Part shown: one piece after another, positions 1 through 9,239 of the stretch | How the letters are laid out: the number at the start of each line of letters is the position of its first letter | Position numbering within the stretch: the first letter of the stretch is position 1 | NCBI GenBank assembly: GCA_964441755.1 | Contig: CAYTVG010000008.1 | Span: forward strand, 62,001-126,000 | DNA from: JAUMBM01 sp964441755 | GTDB taxonomy: Bacteria > Bacteroidota > Bacteroidia > Chitinophagales > Saprospiraceae | Length of the DNA: 64,000 bases | Direction: 5' to 3' | Position numbers and translations under genes: made by a program | The notes under the pieces: generated by a model | Told to the model about the DNA's origin: nothing | What the model saw: only the letters and a program-made list of their open reading frames with translations | The model's database searches: none

Positions 1-10
1 GCGTGCTTGC

Positions 11-931
11 CTAAAATAATTGCATCTGTCGGTCATCGCCGGACACAGTCAAGGGAACCGGCGGGCGGGCCAACAGGCTCTCGTCCGACCGGATCTTCTC
101 CCAAAGATATAAAACCATCTCCGGAGAAAGGATATTGTCGGGCTGATGAGAAAAAAAGTACACATCCGGAAGCTCCTGCTGTGCCCAATGGTGTAAGCGC
201 CGGGCCCAGCTGTCGATGCGCAGGTAGTCGGTGGGGTGGAGGCCGTTGCCCACAAACCGGATGAGCACAAAAGGAGCCGTGACGAACTGGTGCAGCACAT
301 CGCGGCGTCCGGCTACATCGGTAATGACCATGCCCGTTCCGAAACTATGCAGCAGACTGGCCAGCTTGTCTGTCACTGCTTCATCGGCAAACCAGTCCTC
401 GTGCCGCAGCTCCACCGCCAGCGGCAGGGCCGGGGGCCATTTTTGTAAAAAAATCTCCAACAGGGGCAGCCGCTCGGGGCCAAAGTGAGGGGGCAGCTGC
501 AGGAAGCAGACCCCCAGTCGCCGGCCCATGCCCGCGATGGCTTCGGTAAAAAGGCGCGTAGCGCTGCCGTTGAGGCCCAGTTGTTTATCGTGGCTGATAA
601 TCTGTGGCAGCTTGGGGCAAAAACGAAAATCCTGCGGCACGCGCTCGCACCAGCTGGCAATGGTACTGAAGTCGGGAATGCGGTAGTGGGTTGTATTGAG
701 CTCAATCGTCGAAAACTGCCGGCCGTAGTGATACAAATGGTCCTTACTTTTGGTGCCCGACGGATACCAACGGCCAACCCACTGGGGCATAGCCCAGCCG
801 GTTGCACCCAGATATAGACGCATAGGGCCGGACCGCTGTGGCAGAGAAGATAAGTAGTTGGCCGTAAAGGCAGGGTCAGCAGGCAGCGAAAAATCGACAC
901 TATCCAGCTGCGTAGTTCTCCCAAAATCCAT
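11..931 (-). CDS. DUF72 (YecE-like) family protein
   Basis: This 306-residue protein belongs to the DUF72 family, a TIM-barrel-like fold of unknown biochemical function. The hallmark opening of the domain, YLGATGWAMPQWVGRWYP, lies near residue 40, and the motif FSTIELNTTHYRIP follows, as is usual in the family. A short N-terminal extension (MDFGRTTQLDSVDFSLPADP) is typical of Bacteroidota members, so I place the start at the ATG at 931. A longer reading would run into the upstream methyltransferase gene. That choice leaves 13 bases to the upstream stop, so the two genes are probably co-transcribed. The gene is complete at its 3' end, stopping at 11. Family assignment is firm; the function is unknown. 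Confidence 0.9.
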   Translation of the reverse strand: MDFGRTTQLDSVDFSLPADPAFTANYLSSLPQRSGPMRLYLGATGWAMPQWVGRWYPSGTKSKDHLYHYGRQFSTIELNTTHYRIPDFSTIASWCERVPQDFRFCPKLPQIISHDKQLGLNGSATRLFTEAIAGMGRRLGVCFLQLPPHFGPERLPLLEIFLQKWPPALPLAVELRHEDWFADEAVTDKLASLLHSFGTGMVITDVAGRRDVLHQFVTAPFVLIRFVGNGLHPTDYLRIDSWARRLHHWAQQELPDVYFFSHQPDNILSPEMVLYLWEKIRSDESLLARPPVPLTVSGDDRQMQLF

Positions 932-944
932 ATTGCACATCAGG

Positions 945-1718
945 TTATGTTCGCTGTTGGGATAGCTGCCGGTCAATGACCGCGCAGAGAATGCCTGCGG
1001 CAACAGCCGCATTCAGGCTTTCTGCCCCGCCGCCTTTGCCGGGCGGAATATTTACCAACTGCTGTATGAGTCCCGTAGTTTCTTCCCGCAGGCCTGAGCC
1101 TTCACGACCGATGACGAGTATGCCCGCGGGGGGCAGTGTCAGGTCAAAAATGCTGCCGCCGCCGGCATCGCCGCCGAGGCGCAGCAGAGATGGCTGGTGG
1201 GTTGCTATTTCCTGTAAGGAACATTCCGGGCAGCTTACGCGCAGGAAAGAGCCCATCGAAGCCTGTATGGTCTTGGGGTTGTAGAGATCCACGGTGCCCG
1301 GTCCCAGGACTACCTTACGCATGCCAAACCAGTCAGCTACCCGCAGGATGGCACCCAAGTTGGCAGGATCCTGCAGCCCGTCGAGGTACAGACTCCAGCC
1401 GTCTTGTGGCAGTTGGCAGTCTGCCGCTTCAGGGATATCAACCACCGCCAGTGCCTGGTGGGGGCTGCTGAGTAAAGACAGCTGAGAAAGCTGTTGCTCG
1501 CTTACCGCTTCGCACCTGTCTGCTCGTCTGTCGGCCTCAGCTGCTGTTTTTTCCAGCCAGGCAGGCAGCGCAAACAGCGCCTCGACAGAAAATTGCTCCT
1601 GCCGGAGTAATTCCTGTACCATCTTGTCCCCTTCAACGACAAATTTATTATATTTTTGCCTGTACTTTTTTATCCCCAGGGATTTAACATATTTTACATC
1701 GCTTTTACTAAGGCTCAT
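945..1718 (-). CDS. TrmH/SpoU-family RNA 2'-O-methyltransferase
   Basis: A 257-residue SPOUT-class RNA methyltransferase, expected to transfer a methyl group from S-adenosylmethionine to a ribose 2'-OH of rRNA or tRNA. The N-terminal part (KSLGIKKYRQKYNKFVVEG) matches the substrate-binding domain of this family. The SpoU knot motifs follow: the LDGLQDPANLGAILRVADWF region, then ILVIGREGSGL, and ESLNAAVAAGILC near the C-terminus. I chose the ATG at 1718 because residues encoded further upstream have no family similarity and would overlap the divergent tamL gene. The pairing of this methyltransferase divergently with tamL is common in Bacteroidota. The exact RNA target cannot be read from the sequence. 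Confidence 0.93.
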   Translation of the reverse strand: MSLSKSDVKYVKSLGIKKYRQKYNKFVVEGDKMVQELLRQEQFSVEALFALPAWLEKTAAEADRRADRCEAVSEQQLSQLSLLSSPHQALAVVDIPEAADCQLPQDGWSLYLDGLQDPANLGAILRVADWFGMRKVVLGPGTVDLYNPKTIQASMGSFLRVSCPECSLQEIATHQPSLLRLGGDAGGGSIFDLTLPPAGILVIGREGSGLREETTGLIQQLVNIPPGKGGGAESLNAAVAAGILCAVIDRQLSQQRT

Positions 1719-1728
1719 GATAGCAACA

Positions 1729-4194
1729 ATGTCTATGCGAATGAATGCGCTAAAATACGTCATTCCGACGATATGGACGCTATTGCTTTGGGGATGCCAG
1801 ACAAGCAGGTTTCTCTCAGAAGGAGAGTATCTGCTTACACAAAACACCATCGAAACCAAAGCAAAAATACCGGACAAAAAACTGTTAATCTGGGATTTGG
1901 AAGCACTGCTCAGACAGACACCCAATACCAACCTGCTGTTCTTTTTCCCCCGCGAGTACTTCTACCTGACGATCAGGGGAAAGACAGATACCATTACTGC
2001 TTTTGAAGAATGGAAGATTCGCGCATTGGGTGAGCGCCCTGCATTGTACAACGACAGTCTCAGCGAGATGAGCCGTACGGCCATGCTGTTGTACCTGCAA
2101 TCCAAGGGGTATTTTGATGCAGCAGTTACCTATTCCGTAAAAACAAAGGGTGAGCATGCTAAGGAGGTTACCTACTCGGTAGAACCGCGTAATCGCTACC
2201 TGATTGATACCGTTCGCTTTCTGAGCGATGATCCTCGCATTCAGGAGTTCCTGGCCAGTGCCGGCAGACAGTCACTGTTGAAGAAGGGCGATTTTTTTGA
2301 TCTGCAGCTTTTCGATCAGGAGAAAATCCGGCTCACCAAAGAGCTCCGCAATCAGGGCTACGCTAATTTTTACGATAATTTTTTCGATCAGCTGGAGATT
2401 GACTCCAACCACGTCAACCATACAGCCAGTCTGGATGTCCGCATTTTACTCAACTACAACGACTCTACCCACCAGCAGTTTACGGTTGGAAGCGTAAGTG
2501 TGTTTCCTGATTTTCAGCAAATCAGGACTGATTCCAGCAGTTGGGATCGCGATTCGGTCATCAATGATATCCATTTTTTTCTGACCGATAACAATCAGAT
2601 CCACCTAAGCACGTTGCTCTCGGCCATTCAGCTCAGACCCGGGCAAACCTATAGTCAGGAGGATTTTGATAAAACCAACAAAAAACTCAACGATCTGGGT
2701 ATTTACTCCTTTGTACGTGTTCGGCAGGAGGTAGATAAGGCTGATCCTAAGCTGTTACATTTTCAGATTCAGCTTACACCTGGCTTGCCGATTGCGTTGG
2801 GTGCCGACCTTGAACTCAATTACACCAACCGCAACGGGGCTTCTGGTGCGGGCAACCTCTTGGGGATTTCGATTAGTCCGGGCTTCCAGCATCGCAATCT
2901 ATTGGGGGGGGCAGAGCGATTGGTGACCAACTTGTCGGCGGGGGTAGAACTCAATACTTCACGCAATGCACCACTTTGGAATACCATAGATCTCAGCGGG
3001 CAGGCAGACCTATATTTGCCGCGATTCAACGATTATTTTGGTTTTTGGAGGGGGCTCCATCAGGTTCCGGTAGGCAAGGACAAGCACTTGCTGAATGCTT
3101 CTTTTTTTAATAATTTGCGTGAAAATGCTTCTTCCCGTATATCCGGTAGTTACAATTACCTGCTGATTGTCAACTGGTATCGGTATAATCTCTTGAATTT
3201 GAGCTATGGCTATGACTTTCAGCCAAACCGCAATACACGCTATACAATCAATCATATTGGGGTCGATTATCTGAAGCCTTTTCTCGAGGATCCTTTTCGT
3301 GAGCAGCTCAACAAGAACCCCTTTCTTGAGCGAAGTTTCGGGGAGCAGGTATTTGTAAGCCTTCTTTTTCGGGATCTGGATTACTTCCACACCAGCAAAG
3401 TCAACAGGTTTGGCGAGTCTAGTGTGATCAACCTGCGGGTTGAGGCGGCCGGTGCTGAGATTTGGGGGGCAAATGCTCTCTATAACGAGTTTGCGCTTGC
3501 ACAGGATACATTTCGCCTGGGCGATACAGTTGATTTTTCCCAATACGCCAAAGTTGAAACAGACCTGCGGTATTACCGACAGTTTACCAAGGAGAGGAGT
3601 CTGGCGGCACGACTGAATATGGGTATTGCCCGTCCCTTTGGTTATACATCGGATGTCCCTTACGTTAAGCAGTTTTTTGTTGGCGGGCCTAACAGCATAC
3701 GCGCCTGGGCGCCGCGCAGCCTGGGGCCTGGCGGCTATGAAGATCCTGCTTTTATCGAACTCCCGCAGGAGGGAGGGTTCAATCGTTTTTACCAGACGGG
3801 TGATGTGAAAGTAGAGCTCAACCTTGAGTATCGTTTCACTATCTTCTGGATTTTCAAAGGGGCACTGTTTGTTGATGCCGGCAACGTATGGACGTATCGG
3901 CGCGACGATTCGCGGCCGGGTTCGCAGTTTTTGTTCCGCCGCCCTCAAAATTATCTCAACAACCAGGCGTATTATCCCTTCTATCGGCAGATTGCTGTGG
4001 GCAGCGGTTTCGGCTTGCGTATGGACCTGTCGTTTTTCATTTTCCGACTGGATATGGCGGTAAAAGTGCGCAATCCCTATCCTCGCCTGCCCCTTGACGG
4101 GCAGCCCGTTCGGGAGGCGCTGTGGTGGAATGATTTCGATAATTTCAAGTTGCGGGACATTGCCTTTAACATAGGCCTGGGGTATCCTTTCTAA
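1729..4194 (+). CDS. tamL: TamL: BamA/TamA-family outer-membrane assembly lipoprotein
   Basis: About 821 residues, an Omp85-superfamily protein. The N-terminus is a lipoprotein signal with the lipobox LLWGC, which distinguishes Bacteroidota TamL from proteobacterial TamA. Roughly residues 20-360 form POTRA-like repeats. The rest is a 16-strand beta-barrel, with the conserved FVGGPNSIRAWAPRSLGPG segment containing the RxW substrate-loop motif, and a C-terminal aromatic strand ending in GLGYPF. It should sit in the outer membrane and help insert or export envelope proteins together with an inner-membrane TamB. Several in-frame ATGs (1717, 1729, 1735, 1741) are possible. I use 1729, since 1717 would overlap the start codon of the divergent methyltransferase. 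Function is by family. Confidence 0.92.
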   Translation: MSMRMNALKYVIPTIWTLLLWGCQTSRFLSEGEYLLTQNTIETKAKIPDKKLLIWDLEALLRQTPNTNLLFFFPREYFYLTIRGKTDTITAFEEWKIRALGERPALYNDSLSEMSRTAMLLYLQSKGYFDAAVTYSVKTKGEHAKEVTYSVEPRNRYLIDTVRFLSDDPRIQEFLASAGRQSLLKKGDFFDLQLFDQEKIRLTKELRNQGYANFYDNFFDQLEIDSNHVNHTASLDVRILLNYNDSTHQQFTVGSVSVFPDFQQIRTDSSSWDRDSVINDIHFFLTDNNQIHLSTLLSAIQLRPGQTYSQEDFDKTNKKLNDLGIYSFVRVRQEVDKADPKLLHFQIQLTPGLPIALGADLELNYTNRNGASGAGNLLGISISPGFQHRNLLGGAERLVTNLSAGVELNTSRNAPLWNTIDLSGQADLYLPRFNDYFGFWRGLHQVPVGKDKHLLNASFFNNLRENASSRISGSYNYLLIVNWYRYNLLNLSYGYDFQPNRNTRYTINHIGVDYLKPFLEDPFREQLNKNPFLERSFGEQVFVSLLFRDLDYFHTSKVNRFGESSVINLRVEAAGAEIWGANALYNEFALAQDTFRLGDTVDFSQYAKVETDLRYYRQFTKERSLAARLNMGIARPFGYTSDVPYVKQFFVGGPNSIRAWAPRSLGPGGYEDPAFIELPQEGGFNRFYQTGDVKVELNLEYRFTIFWIFKGALFVDAGNVWTYRRDDSRPGSQFLFRRPQNYLNNQAYYPFYRQIAVGSGFGLRMDLSFFIFRLDMAVKVRNPYPRLPLDGQPVREALWWNDFDNFKLRDIAFNIGLGYPF

Positions 4195-4200
4195 TGCATT

Positions 4201-4230
4201 ACAGGCTCTCCCCGGGCGGGGAGAGCCTGT
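4201..4230 (+). terminator. Perfect inverted repeat after tamL
   Basis: A 13-bp perfect stem with a 4-base loop (GGGC) begins 7 bases after the tamL stop. It is GC-rich, with no T-run directly after it. It is the first of two adjacent hairpins between convergent genes. Confidence 0.7.
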
Positions 4231-4246
4231 AATGCGAAGGCGCATA

Positions 4247-4281
4247 TACACTGTTTTTTGCCTCAGGCAAAAAACAGTGTA
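4247..4281 (+). terminator. Second hairpin between tamL and the M14 peptidase
   Basis: A 16-bp perfect stem (starting TACACTGTTTTTTGCC) with a 3-base TCA loop is followed within a few bases by a run of eight T residues on the plus strand, the classic form of an intrinsic terminator. It probably ends the tamL transcript. The M14 gene converges from the other side. Confidence 0.75.
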
Positions 4282-4329
4282 CACGTTTTTTTTACCAAAA
4301 CCTGTGCCACACACAAGTGCCACAGGGGG

Positions 4330-6969
4330 CTAAAAGCCGGGCAGCAGCATGACCGCATTTTGCAGCATCCTTGAGGGCCCCATCCAAAACATTCTGAATA
4401 CGGGATTGTCGACCAGGTATACAATTTTTCCTTGCTCGACTGGCAGCACGGCCGCTACGGTTTTACCGGCCAGTGTGCTGAGGTTATCGGCAGATGCGTA
4501 GCCCGCAGCCAGCAGCTGCCGGGGGTCGGTATTGTAGTGGACTACTGTCTGCAGCGCGGTAGCCGGCTGCAGCGCCCTCGTGCCTTGTCGCAGGCTGAAA
4601 AGCTGTGGTTTTAGGCCAAAAGCCAGCGGGTGGCTGGTGTCGACACGGGCATTGAAAGCGGCACCGGGGATGCGTTTCAGACCATTATACTGCTCCCGTT
4701 CAATCCAGCTGAGGTAGTGTGTCTGCTCGGAGCTGTCGGCCGGAGGCTGTGCCACGCGCAATTGATTGAAGCGGCTTTGTTGGGTAAAAAAGGTGGCAGT
4801 TTCTTCCATGGCTACCAGCACGCCCCCGTTTTTGACCCATTCCAGCAGCTGGTCTCGTTTTTCTTTGGGAAAAACCTGCTCCAGCTGGCCGGCTGAGGCG
4901 CCGGGCAGAATCAGTACGTCATACGCATTCAAATCAACACCTCCGTAGCGAAGACCGAATTTGGGAATAGCCGTCTGGTTGAGAACCGATGCCCTTATGC
5001 GCTCAACGGGCAGGCCCGTTTCGCGATCAAACAGGAAGTATACTTGTCCGCTGGTATGGGTATCAAAAGGCGGTTCCACCAGTAGGGCCACCTTGGGGCG
5101 TTCCAGTGGCTGGTTGCGTGTTGAGCCCAGATCGCGGCCGGCATCGACCTTACTGCTGCCCAACGATTGTATTTGCACCTTCGCCTGCCTTGCTATGGCC
5201 GCCATGTCGGCCTGAATGTCCATTTTTTCAGGATTTCGACCGCGTAATACGAGCAGGCTGCCTGCTGAAAAGCTTTTCCCGTCCGCCTCAAAAGGCTCCG
5301 CGGCGGCACGTACGCGGTAGCCTTTGTCCCACAATAATGCCAGGGCAGCCGGCGCATGCCGCTGCTGCCAGTCAATAACAAAAGCGTAGGCATTTTCCTG
5401 CGGCAAAAGACCCGCCGAAGGCTGCAGCGGGTTGCGGATGGCCTCAAAGGCTACTTTGGGGAGCTGGGGAGAGGAGTAGGCATCGAGATTGTAGGCCAGC
5501 AGAGCCGACCAGCTGGACATGTCGTACATGACCGAATCTTCAATAGCCATCTGTCTCGAAAGTAGGCTGTGTACCAGCAGATGGCGGGCCTGCTGACTGC
5601 GCACAACGACCGTTCCTGCCGGAAAGCTTCGCTCGGCCGACTGCCCGTCGCGGTAATTCATGGCTTCGGCCAGCCGGAAAGGAGCTTTGGCCTGTTCCAC
5701 AACAACCCCCTGACGCAGCAGCAGATTGACTACATCCCCCACCCAGGGATCCTCCGGCTGACCAAGTACATAGGTCTTGGTAGCTGTCTTGGTATTGACG
5801 GGATTCCAGGCATCGAGGCTGTACTGCAGCAGCTCAGGCCGGTGCTCGGCGGCTGTACGTACAGAAGCTACTGAGGTGAGGTAGTGGTCAAAAATCCGCT
5901 GCCGGAGTGTCAGCGGCAGGCCGTCATTGGTGATGACAGCCCGGCCGGCGCCGATGCCGCCCTGCTCGGTAAGCATGCCAACCGCCCCCATGACGCTGGG
6001 GTAGCTGGAGCCATAGCCGGGATAGAAAAAGTCAAAGCGGTCGGTCGTAAAGTAGCTGATACCGCGGGCATCAAAGGCCTGCCCGTGGGCACGGCCAAAT
6101 ATTTTGGCCCAAGGCTCATACGCATCGGGTAATAGCAGGTTGCGGGGCGCCTCGCCGGGGACGGTGAAATAGTTGGCATCATAGCCCTGCTCGTGATAGT
6201 CAACATGCACCTGAGGCATCCATTGCTGGTACTCTGCGATATGGCCGCGCGACTCCTGGTGGACACCCCACACCCAATCGCGGTTGAGATCAAACCAGTA
6301 ATGGTTGGATCGTCCGTTGGGCCAGGGTTCGTAGTGCTCCATATCAGCAGGCTCCTCACCGCCTGTATGTCGCTGTATGCCGTTGTACCAGTATACGTAG
6401 CGATCCCGGCCATCGGGATTTATGCATACAAACAGGATGATGACCGACTGCCGTAGCCAGTCGGCCGTAGCTGCGTCGGTTGCCGCAGCCATGCGCCATG
6501 CCAGCTGCATAGCCGCTTCCGTTGTGGAGGGCTCGTTGCCGTGAATGTTGTAGCTGAGAGACACGAAGACGGGTTGGTTTTCGGCCAGTTGCCGGGCCTT
6601 TTGTGGCTGCTCGACGGCAAGGTCAACCAATTGCAGGTGCTGTTGTCGCAGTGTCTCCAACTGTTTGAGGTTGTCGGGGCTGCTGATGACGAGCGAATAG
6701 AGCTTACGGCCTTCGTATGTCTGTCCGTAAGGGCGGAGGATTACCTTGTCCGACTGATCGGCCAGGTATGTAATGTAGGACTCTATGTCCGCATACAGCG
6801 TAAACTGTTGGCCTGGTTCATAACCCAAAAACTGAGCAGGGGACTGTAATCGGTTGTCATAGACTATGCCCTCTTCAAGCAATGAAAACTGTTTGGGAAT
6901 GAGTTCGATACGCTGTGCAGACAGCGAAAAAGAAAATAAGAGCAGGCAAAAGCCGAGCAAATTGTTCAT
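4330..6969 (-). CDS. Secreted M14-family zinc carboxypeptidase
   Basis: An 879-residue exported metallopeptidase. The start at 6969 gives a clean signal peptide (MNNLLGFCLLLFSFSLSAQ); the open frame upstream of it has no signal features. The M14 domain covers about residues 50-400. Zinc ligands are seen in NIHGNEPS (H143, E146) and in QVHVDYHEQG (probably H259). Arginines in NPDGRDR and DLNRDW fit the substrate-carboxylate site, and MLTEQGG supplies the likely catalytic glutamate. The C-terminal third resembles a class I glutamine-amidotransferase-like fold (VLILPGAS, WVKNGGVLVAMEE), as in other large Bacteroidota M14 proteins. It probably degrades peptides in the periplasm or outside the cell. 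It stands alone, convergent with tamL. Confidence 0.9.
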   Translation of the reverse strand: MNNLLGFCLLLFSFSLSAQRIELIPKQFSLLEEGIVYDNRLQSPAQFLGYEPGQQFTLYADIESYITYLADQSDKVILRPYGQTYEGRKLYSLVISSPDNLKQLETLRQQHLQLVDLAVEQPQKARQLAENQPVFVSLSYNIHGNEPSTTEAAMQLAWRMAAATDAATADWLRQSVIILFVCINPDGRDRYVYWYNGIQRHTGGEEPADMEHYEPWPNGRSNHYWFDLNRDWVWGVHQESRGHIAEYQQWMPQVHVDYHEQGYDANYFTVPGEAPRNLLLPDAYEPWAKIFGRAHGQAFDARGISYFTTDRFDFFYPGYGSSYPSVMGAVGMLTEQGGIGAGRAVITNDGLPLTLRQRIFDHYLTSVASVRTAAEHRPELLQYSLDAWNPVNTKTATKTYVLGQPEDPWVGDVVNLLLRQGVVVEQAKAPFRLAEAMNYRDGQSAERSFPAGTVVVRSQQARHLLVHSLLSRQMAIEDSVMYDMSSWSALLAYNLDAYSSPQLPKVAFEAIRNPLQPSAGLLPQENAYAFVIDWQQRHAPAALALLWDKGYRVRAAAEPFEADGKSFSAGSLLVLRGRNPEKMDIQADMAAIARQAKVQIQSLGSSKVDAGRDLGSTRNQPLERPKVALLVEPPFDTHTSGQVYFLFDRETGLPVERIRASVLNQTAIPKFGLRYGGVDLNAYDVLILPGASAGQLEQVFPKEKRDQLLEWVKNGGVLVAMEETATFFTQQSRFNQLRVAQPPADSSEQTHYLSWIEREQYNGLKRIPGAAFNARVDTSHPLAFGLKPQLFSLRQGTRALQPATALQTVVHYNTDPRQLLAAGYASADNLSTLAGKTVAAVLPVEQGKIVYLVDNPVFRMFWMGPSRMLQNAVMLLPGF

Positions 6970-7233
6970 AATCCCAGCGTAAATGGTGAAGAAATCGTTG
7001 CACACAGAAGCACAAAATACTTCAATGGACGAAATGCTCAACTATGTAGCTGTTGAAAAATGAAATAATATTTGCCCGTAATCCCGTCTGAGGGCTTTTT
7101 CAGGAACAACACAGAGCATGTTGCTATGCACTACGGCACGGCTACAGCAGGACAATTGATACTGTCTGACTGAAAAAAAACGAGAACCCGCTGAGGGATA
7201 AGCTTTTTTGACCGGAGGAGAAAATCCGGAATT

Positions 7234-8073
7234 TTAGCCAAAGAAAGACAGAACATCACCGATTTTTTCCTTTAGTTCGCCGCGATCAACGATGAAATCG
7301 AGGAACCCGTGTTCTAACAGAAACTCTGATGTCTGAAATCCTTCCGGCAGGTCGCGCTTGATGGTCTCGCGAATGACGCGGGGGCCGGCGAAACCAATGA
7401 GTGCTCCCGGCTCGGCAATATTAATATCGCCCAGCATTGCATAAGAAGCGGTCACGCCACCCGTCGTCGGGTCGGTGAGCAATGAAATATAAGGAATACC
7501 AGCCTTCGCCAACTGGCTGAGCTTAGCAGATGTCTTGGCCATTTGCATCAGGCTGAAGGCCGATTCCATCATGCGGGCACCTCCGGTTTTGGAGATAATC
7601 ATGAGAGGGATGCGGTTGCTCAGACAGTAGTCGATGGCCAGAGCGATACGCTGGCCAACGACAGAGCCCATGGAACCGCCGATGAAGGAGAAATCCATGG
7701 CAGCCACGACCAGGGGCTTGCGGTTGACTTTGCCGCGAGCCACCTCAATGGCATCAGTAACAGCAGTTTTTCGGTAAGCTTCGTCGAGGCGATCCGGATA
7801 AGACTTGAGATCGGTAAAGCTCAGCATATCCACGGAACGCAGATCTGTAAACATATCCTCGTAACCACTGTCGAAGAGAATTTCGAAGTAATCTGTGGCA
7901 CCGATACGTACATGGTAGTTGCAATGTGGACATTTGAACACATTTTCGCGCAATTCCTTGACGGTGGAGGTTTCGCGGCAACTTTTGCACTTATACCAAA
8001 GCCCTTCCGGAACTTCTTTTTTGTTTCTGGTGGCTGTTTGAATCCCGTCTTTTAGTCGCTTGAACCAACCCAT
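7234..8073 (-). CDS. accD: Acetyl-CoA carboxylase carboxyltransferase subunit beta
   Basis: A 279-residue AccD. It transfers the carboxyl group from biotin to acetyl-CoA to make malonyl-CoA in fatty-acid synthesis, working as a heterotetramer with AccA. The N-terminal zinc ribbon is intact (C29, C32, C48, C51 in WYKCKSC and FKCPHC). The crotonase-fold carboxyltransferase domain shows GGARMMESAFSLMQMAKTSA, LTDPTTGGVTASYAMLGD and AGPRVIRETI, which build the acyl-CoA oxyanion holes. Length is normal. The ATG at 8073 is unambiguous. accA is not in this window. A candidate minus-7 promoter element lies about 60 bases upstream. Confidence 0.97.
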   Translation of the reverse strand: MGWFKRLKDGIQTATRNKKEVPEGLWYKCKSCRETSTVKELRENVFKCPHCNYHVRIGATDYFEILFDSGYEDMFTDLRSVDMLSFTDLKSYPDRLDEAYRKTAVTDAIEVARGKVNRKPLVVAAMDFSFIGGSMGSVVGQRIALAIDYCLSNRIPLMIISKTGGARMMESAFSLMQMAKTSAKLSQLAKAGIPYISLLTDPTTGGVTASYAMLGDINIAEPGALIGFAGPRVIRETIKRDLPEGFQTSEFLLEHGFLDFIVDRGELKEKIGDVLSFFG

Positions 8074-8135
8074 AAGTTATGGTTATCTTATTATGGCAAC
8101 TCCCTTTTGCAGATTTGGCATGGGTTGAAGGTATG

Positions 8136-8143
8136 CAAAGATA
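8136..8143 (-). promoter_or_regulatory. Candidate Bacteroidota minus-7 element upstream of accD
   Basis: On the minus strand these bases read TATCTTTG, matching the Bacteroidota consensus TAnnTTTG. The implied leader to the accD ATG is about 55 bases. I could not find a convincing minus-33 TTG at the usual spacing, so this remains a candidate. Confidence 0.4.
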
Positions 8144-8216
8144 TACAATGTAGTTGAAAATTGTGTGTATTGATTGAAAAAGACAGCTTTTGGGCCCAAT
8201 CAACGGCGCTTCAATA

Positions 8217-9239
8217 TCAGTATCGGAACGCTTTCACCGTTTCAATAAAAGTGCGTACGCCTGTGAGCGGGGTATCGGGATAGACTCCGTGTCCGAGATT
8301 GGCGATATGCCGTGTGCCAAAAGTATGGAGCATTGCCTGCGTCCGTGTGTGTATGGTTTCCTCGGAGGCGTACAACAAACAGGGATCGAGGTTGCCCTGC
8401 AGTGCTTTATTGCCTGTCAGGCTGCGCGCCTGCTTAGGATCCTGTTGCCAGTCGAGACCAATAACAGCGCAGTCGAGGGCGGCAAAATCAGCCAGTGCAT
8501 ACCAGGCGTCTTTGGCAAAGATGGTGACGGGTACCAGCGGAGAAAGCTCTTCGGTAATCAGCCTGATCCATGGTAAGGAAAAAGCTCTGTATTGCTCGGG
8601 CGGCAGTATGCCCGCCCATGAGTCGAACAGCTGTACGAGCTGCGCTCCGTGTGCGACCTGCTGCTTGAGATAGGCAACGGTGGCAAGGGCTATGCGCTCC
8701 AGCAGCTCCTGTGCCAGCAGGGGCTCATTGTAGAGAAACCTGCGCGGCAGCGAAAAGGTTTTGCTGCCTTTGCCTTCAATCATGTACGCGAGAATGGTCC
8801 AGGGAGCTCCGGCGAAGCCGATGAGCGGCACACGACCATCAAGCTGTTTTTTGACCAGACTAATGGCTTCGTAAACATATCCGAGCTGTGCTGCGGCCTC
8901 TTCAGGTCCAAGTAGCCGTCGTATGTCTGCTGCTGACTGTATCGTCTGTGGAAACCAGGGACCCCGGGCTTCTGCCATTTCATAAGGCAAGCCCAGCGCC
9001 TCCGGAACTACCAGGATATCTGAAAAAATAATGGCAGCATCGACGCCCAGAATATCAACAGGTTGTAGTGTAACCTCGGCAGCCAGGGCCGGTGTTTCTG
9101 CCAATTCTTTGAAGCCGGAAACACTGGCGCGTACAGCCCTGTATTCGGGCAGAATACGACCTGCCTGCCGCATCAGCCACACGGGAGGGCGCTCAACGGC
9201 TTGCCCCCCGGCAACCCGCAACAACAAATCATTTTGCAT
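8217..9239 (-). CDS. hemE: Uroporphyrinogen decarboxylase
   Basis: A 340-residue HemE, which removes four carboxyl groups from uroporphyrinogen III to give coproporphyrinogen III in cytoplasmic haem synthesis. Both family signatures are present: PVWLMRQAGRILPEYR near the N-terminus, and GFAGAPWTILAYMIEG in the middle. The C-terminal NLGHGVYPDTP motif is also intact. I place the start at the ATG at 9239. Its A overlaps the stop of the upstream BT_3928-type gene by one base, which suggests translational coupling. Haem supply is relevant to this genome, which encodes at least 112 c-type haem sites further along the window, but nothing links the two regions directly. Confidence 0.97.
   Translation of the reverse strand: MQNDLLLRVAGGQAVERPPVWLMRQAGRILPEYRAVRASVSGFKELAETPALAAEVTLQPVDILGVDAAIIFSDILVVPEALGLPYEMAEARGPWFPQTIQSAADIRRLLGPEEAAAQLGYVYEAISLVKKQLDGRVPLIGFAGAPWTILAYMIEGKGSKTFSLPRRFLYNEPLLAQELLERIALATVAYLKQQVAHGAQLVQLFDSWAGILPPEQYRAFSLPWIRLITEELSPLVPVTIFAKDAWYALADFAALDCAVIGLDWQQDPKQARSLTGNKALQGNLDPCLLYASEETIHTRTQAMLHTFGTRHIANLGHGVYPDTPLTGVRTFIETVKAFRY

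Noticed and set aside
3010..4323. A 437-codon minus-strand frame over tamL
   Set aside because: It has no recognisable domain or signal and lies opposite conserved beta-barrel codons.
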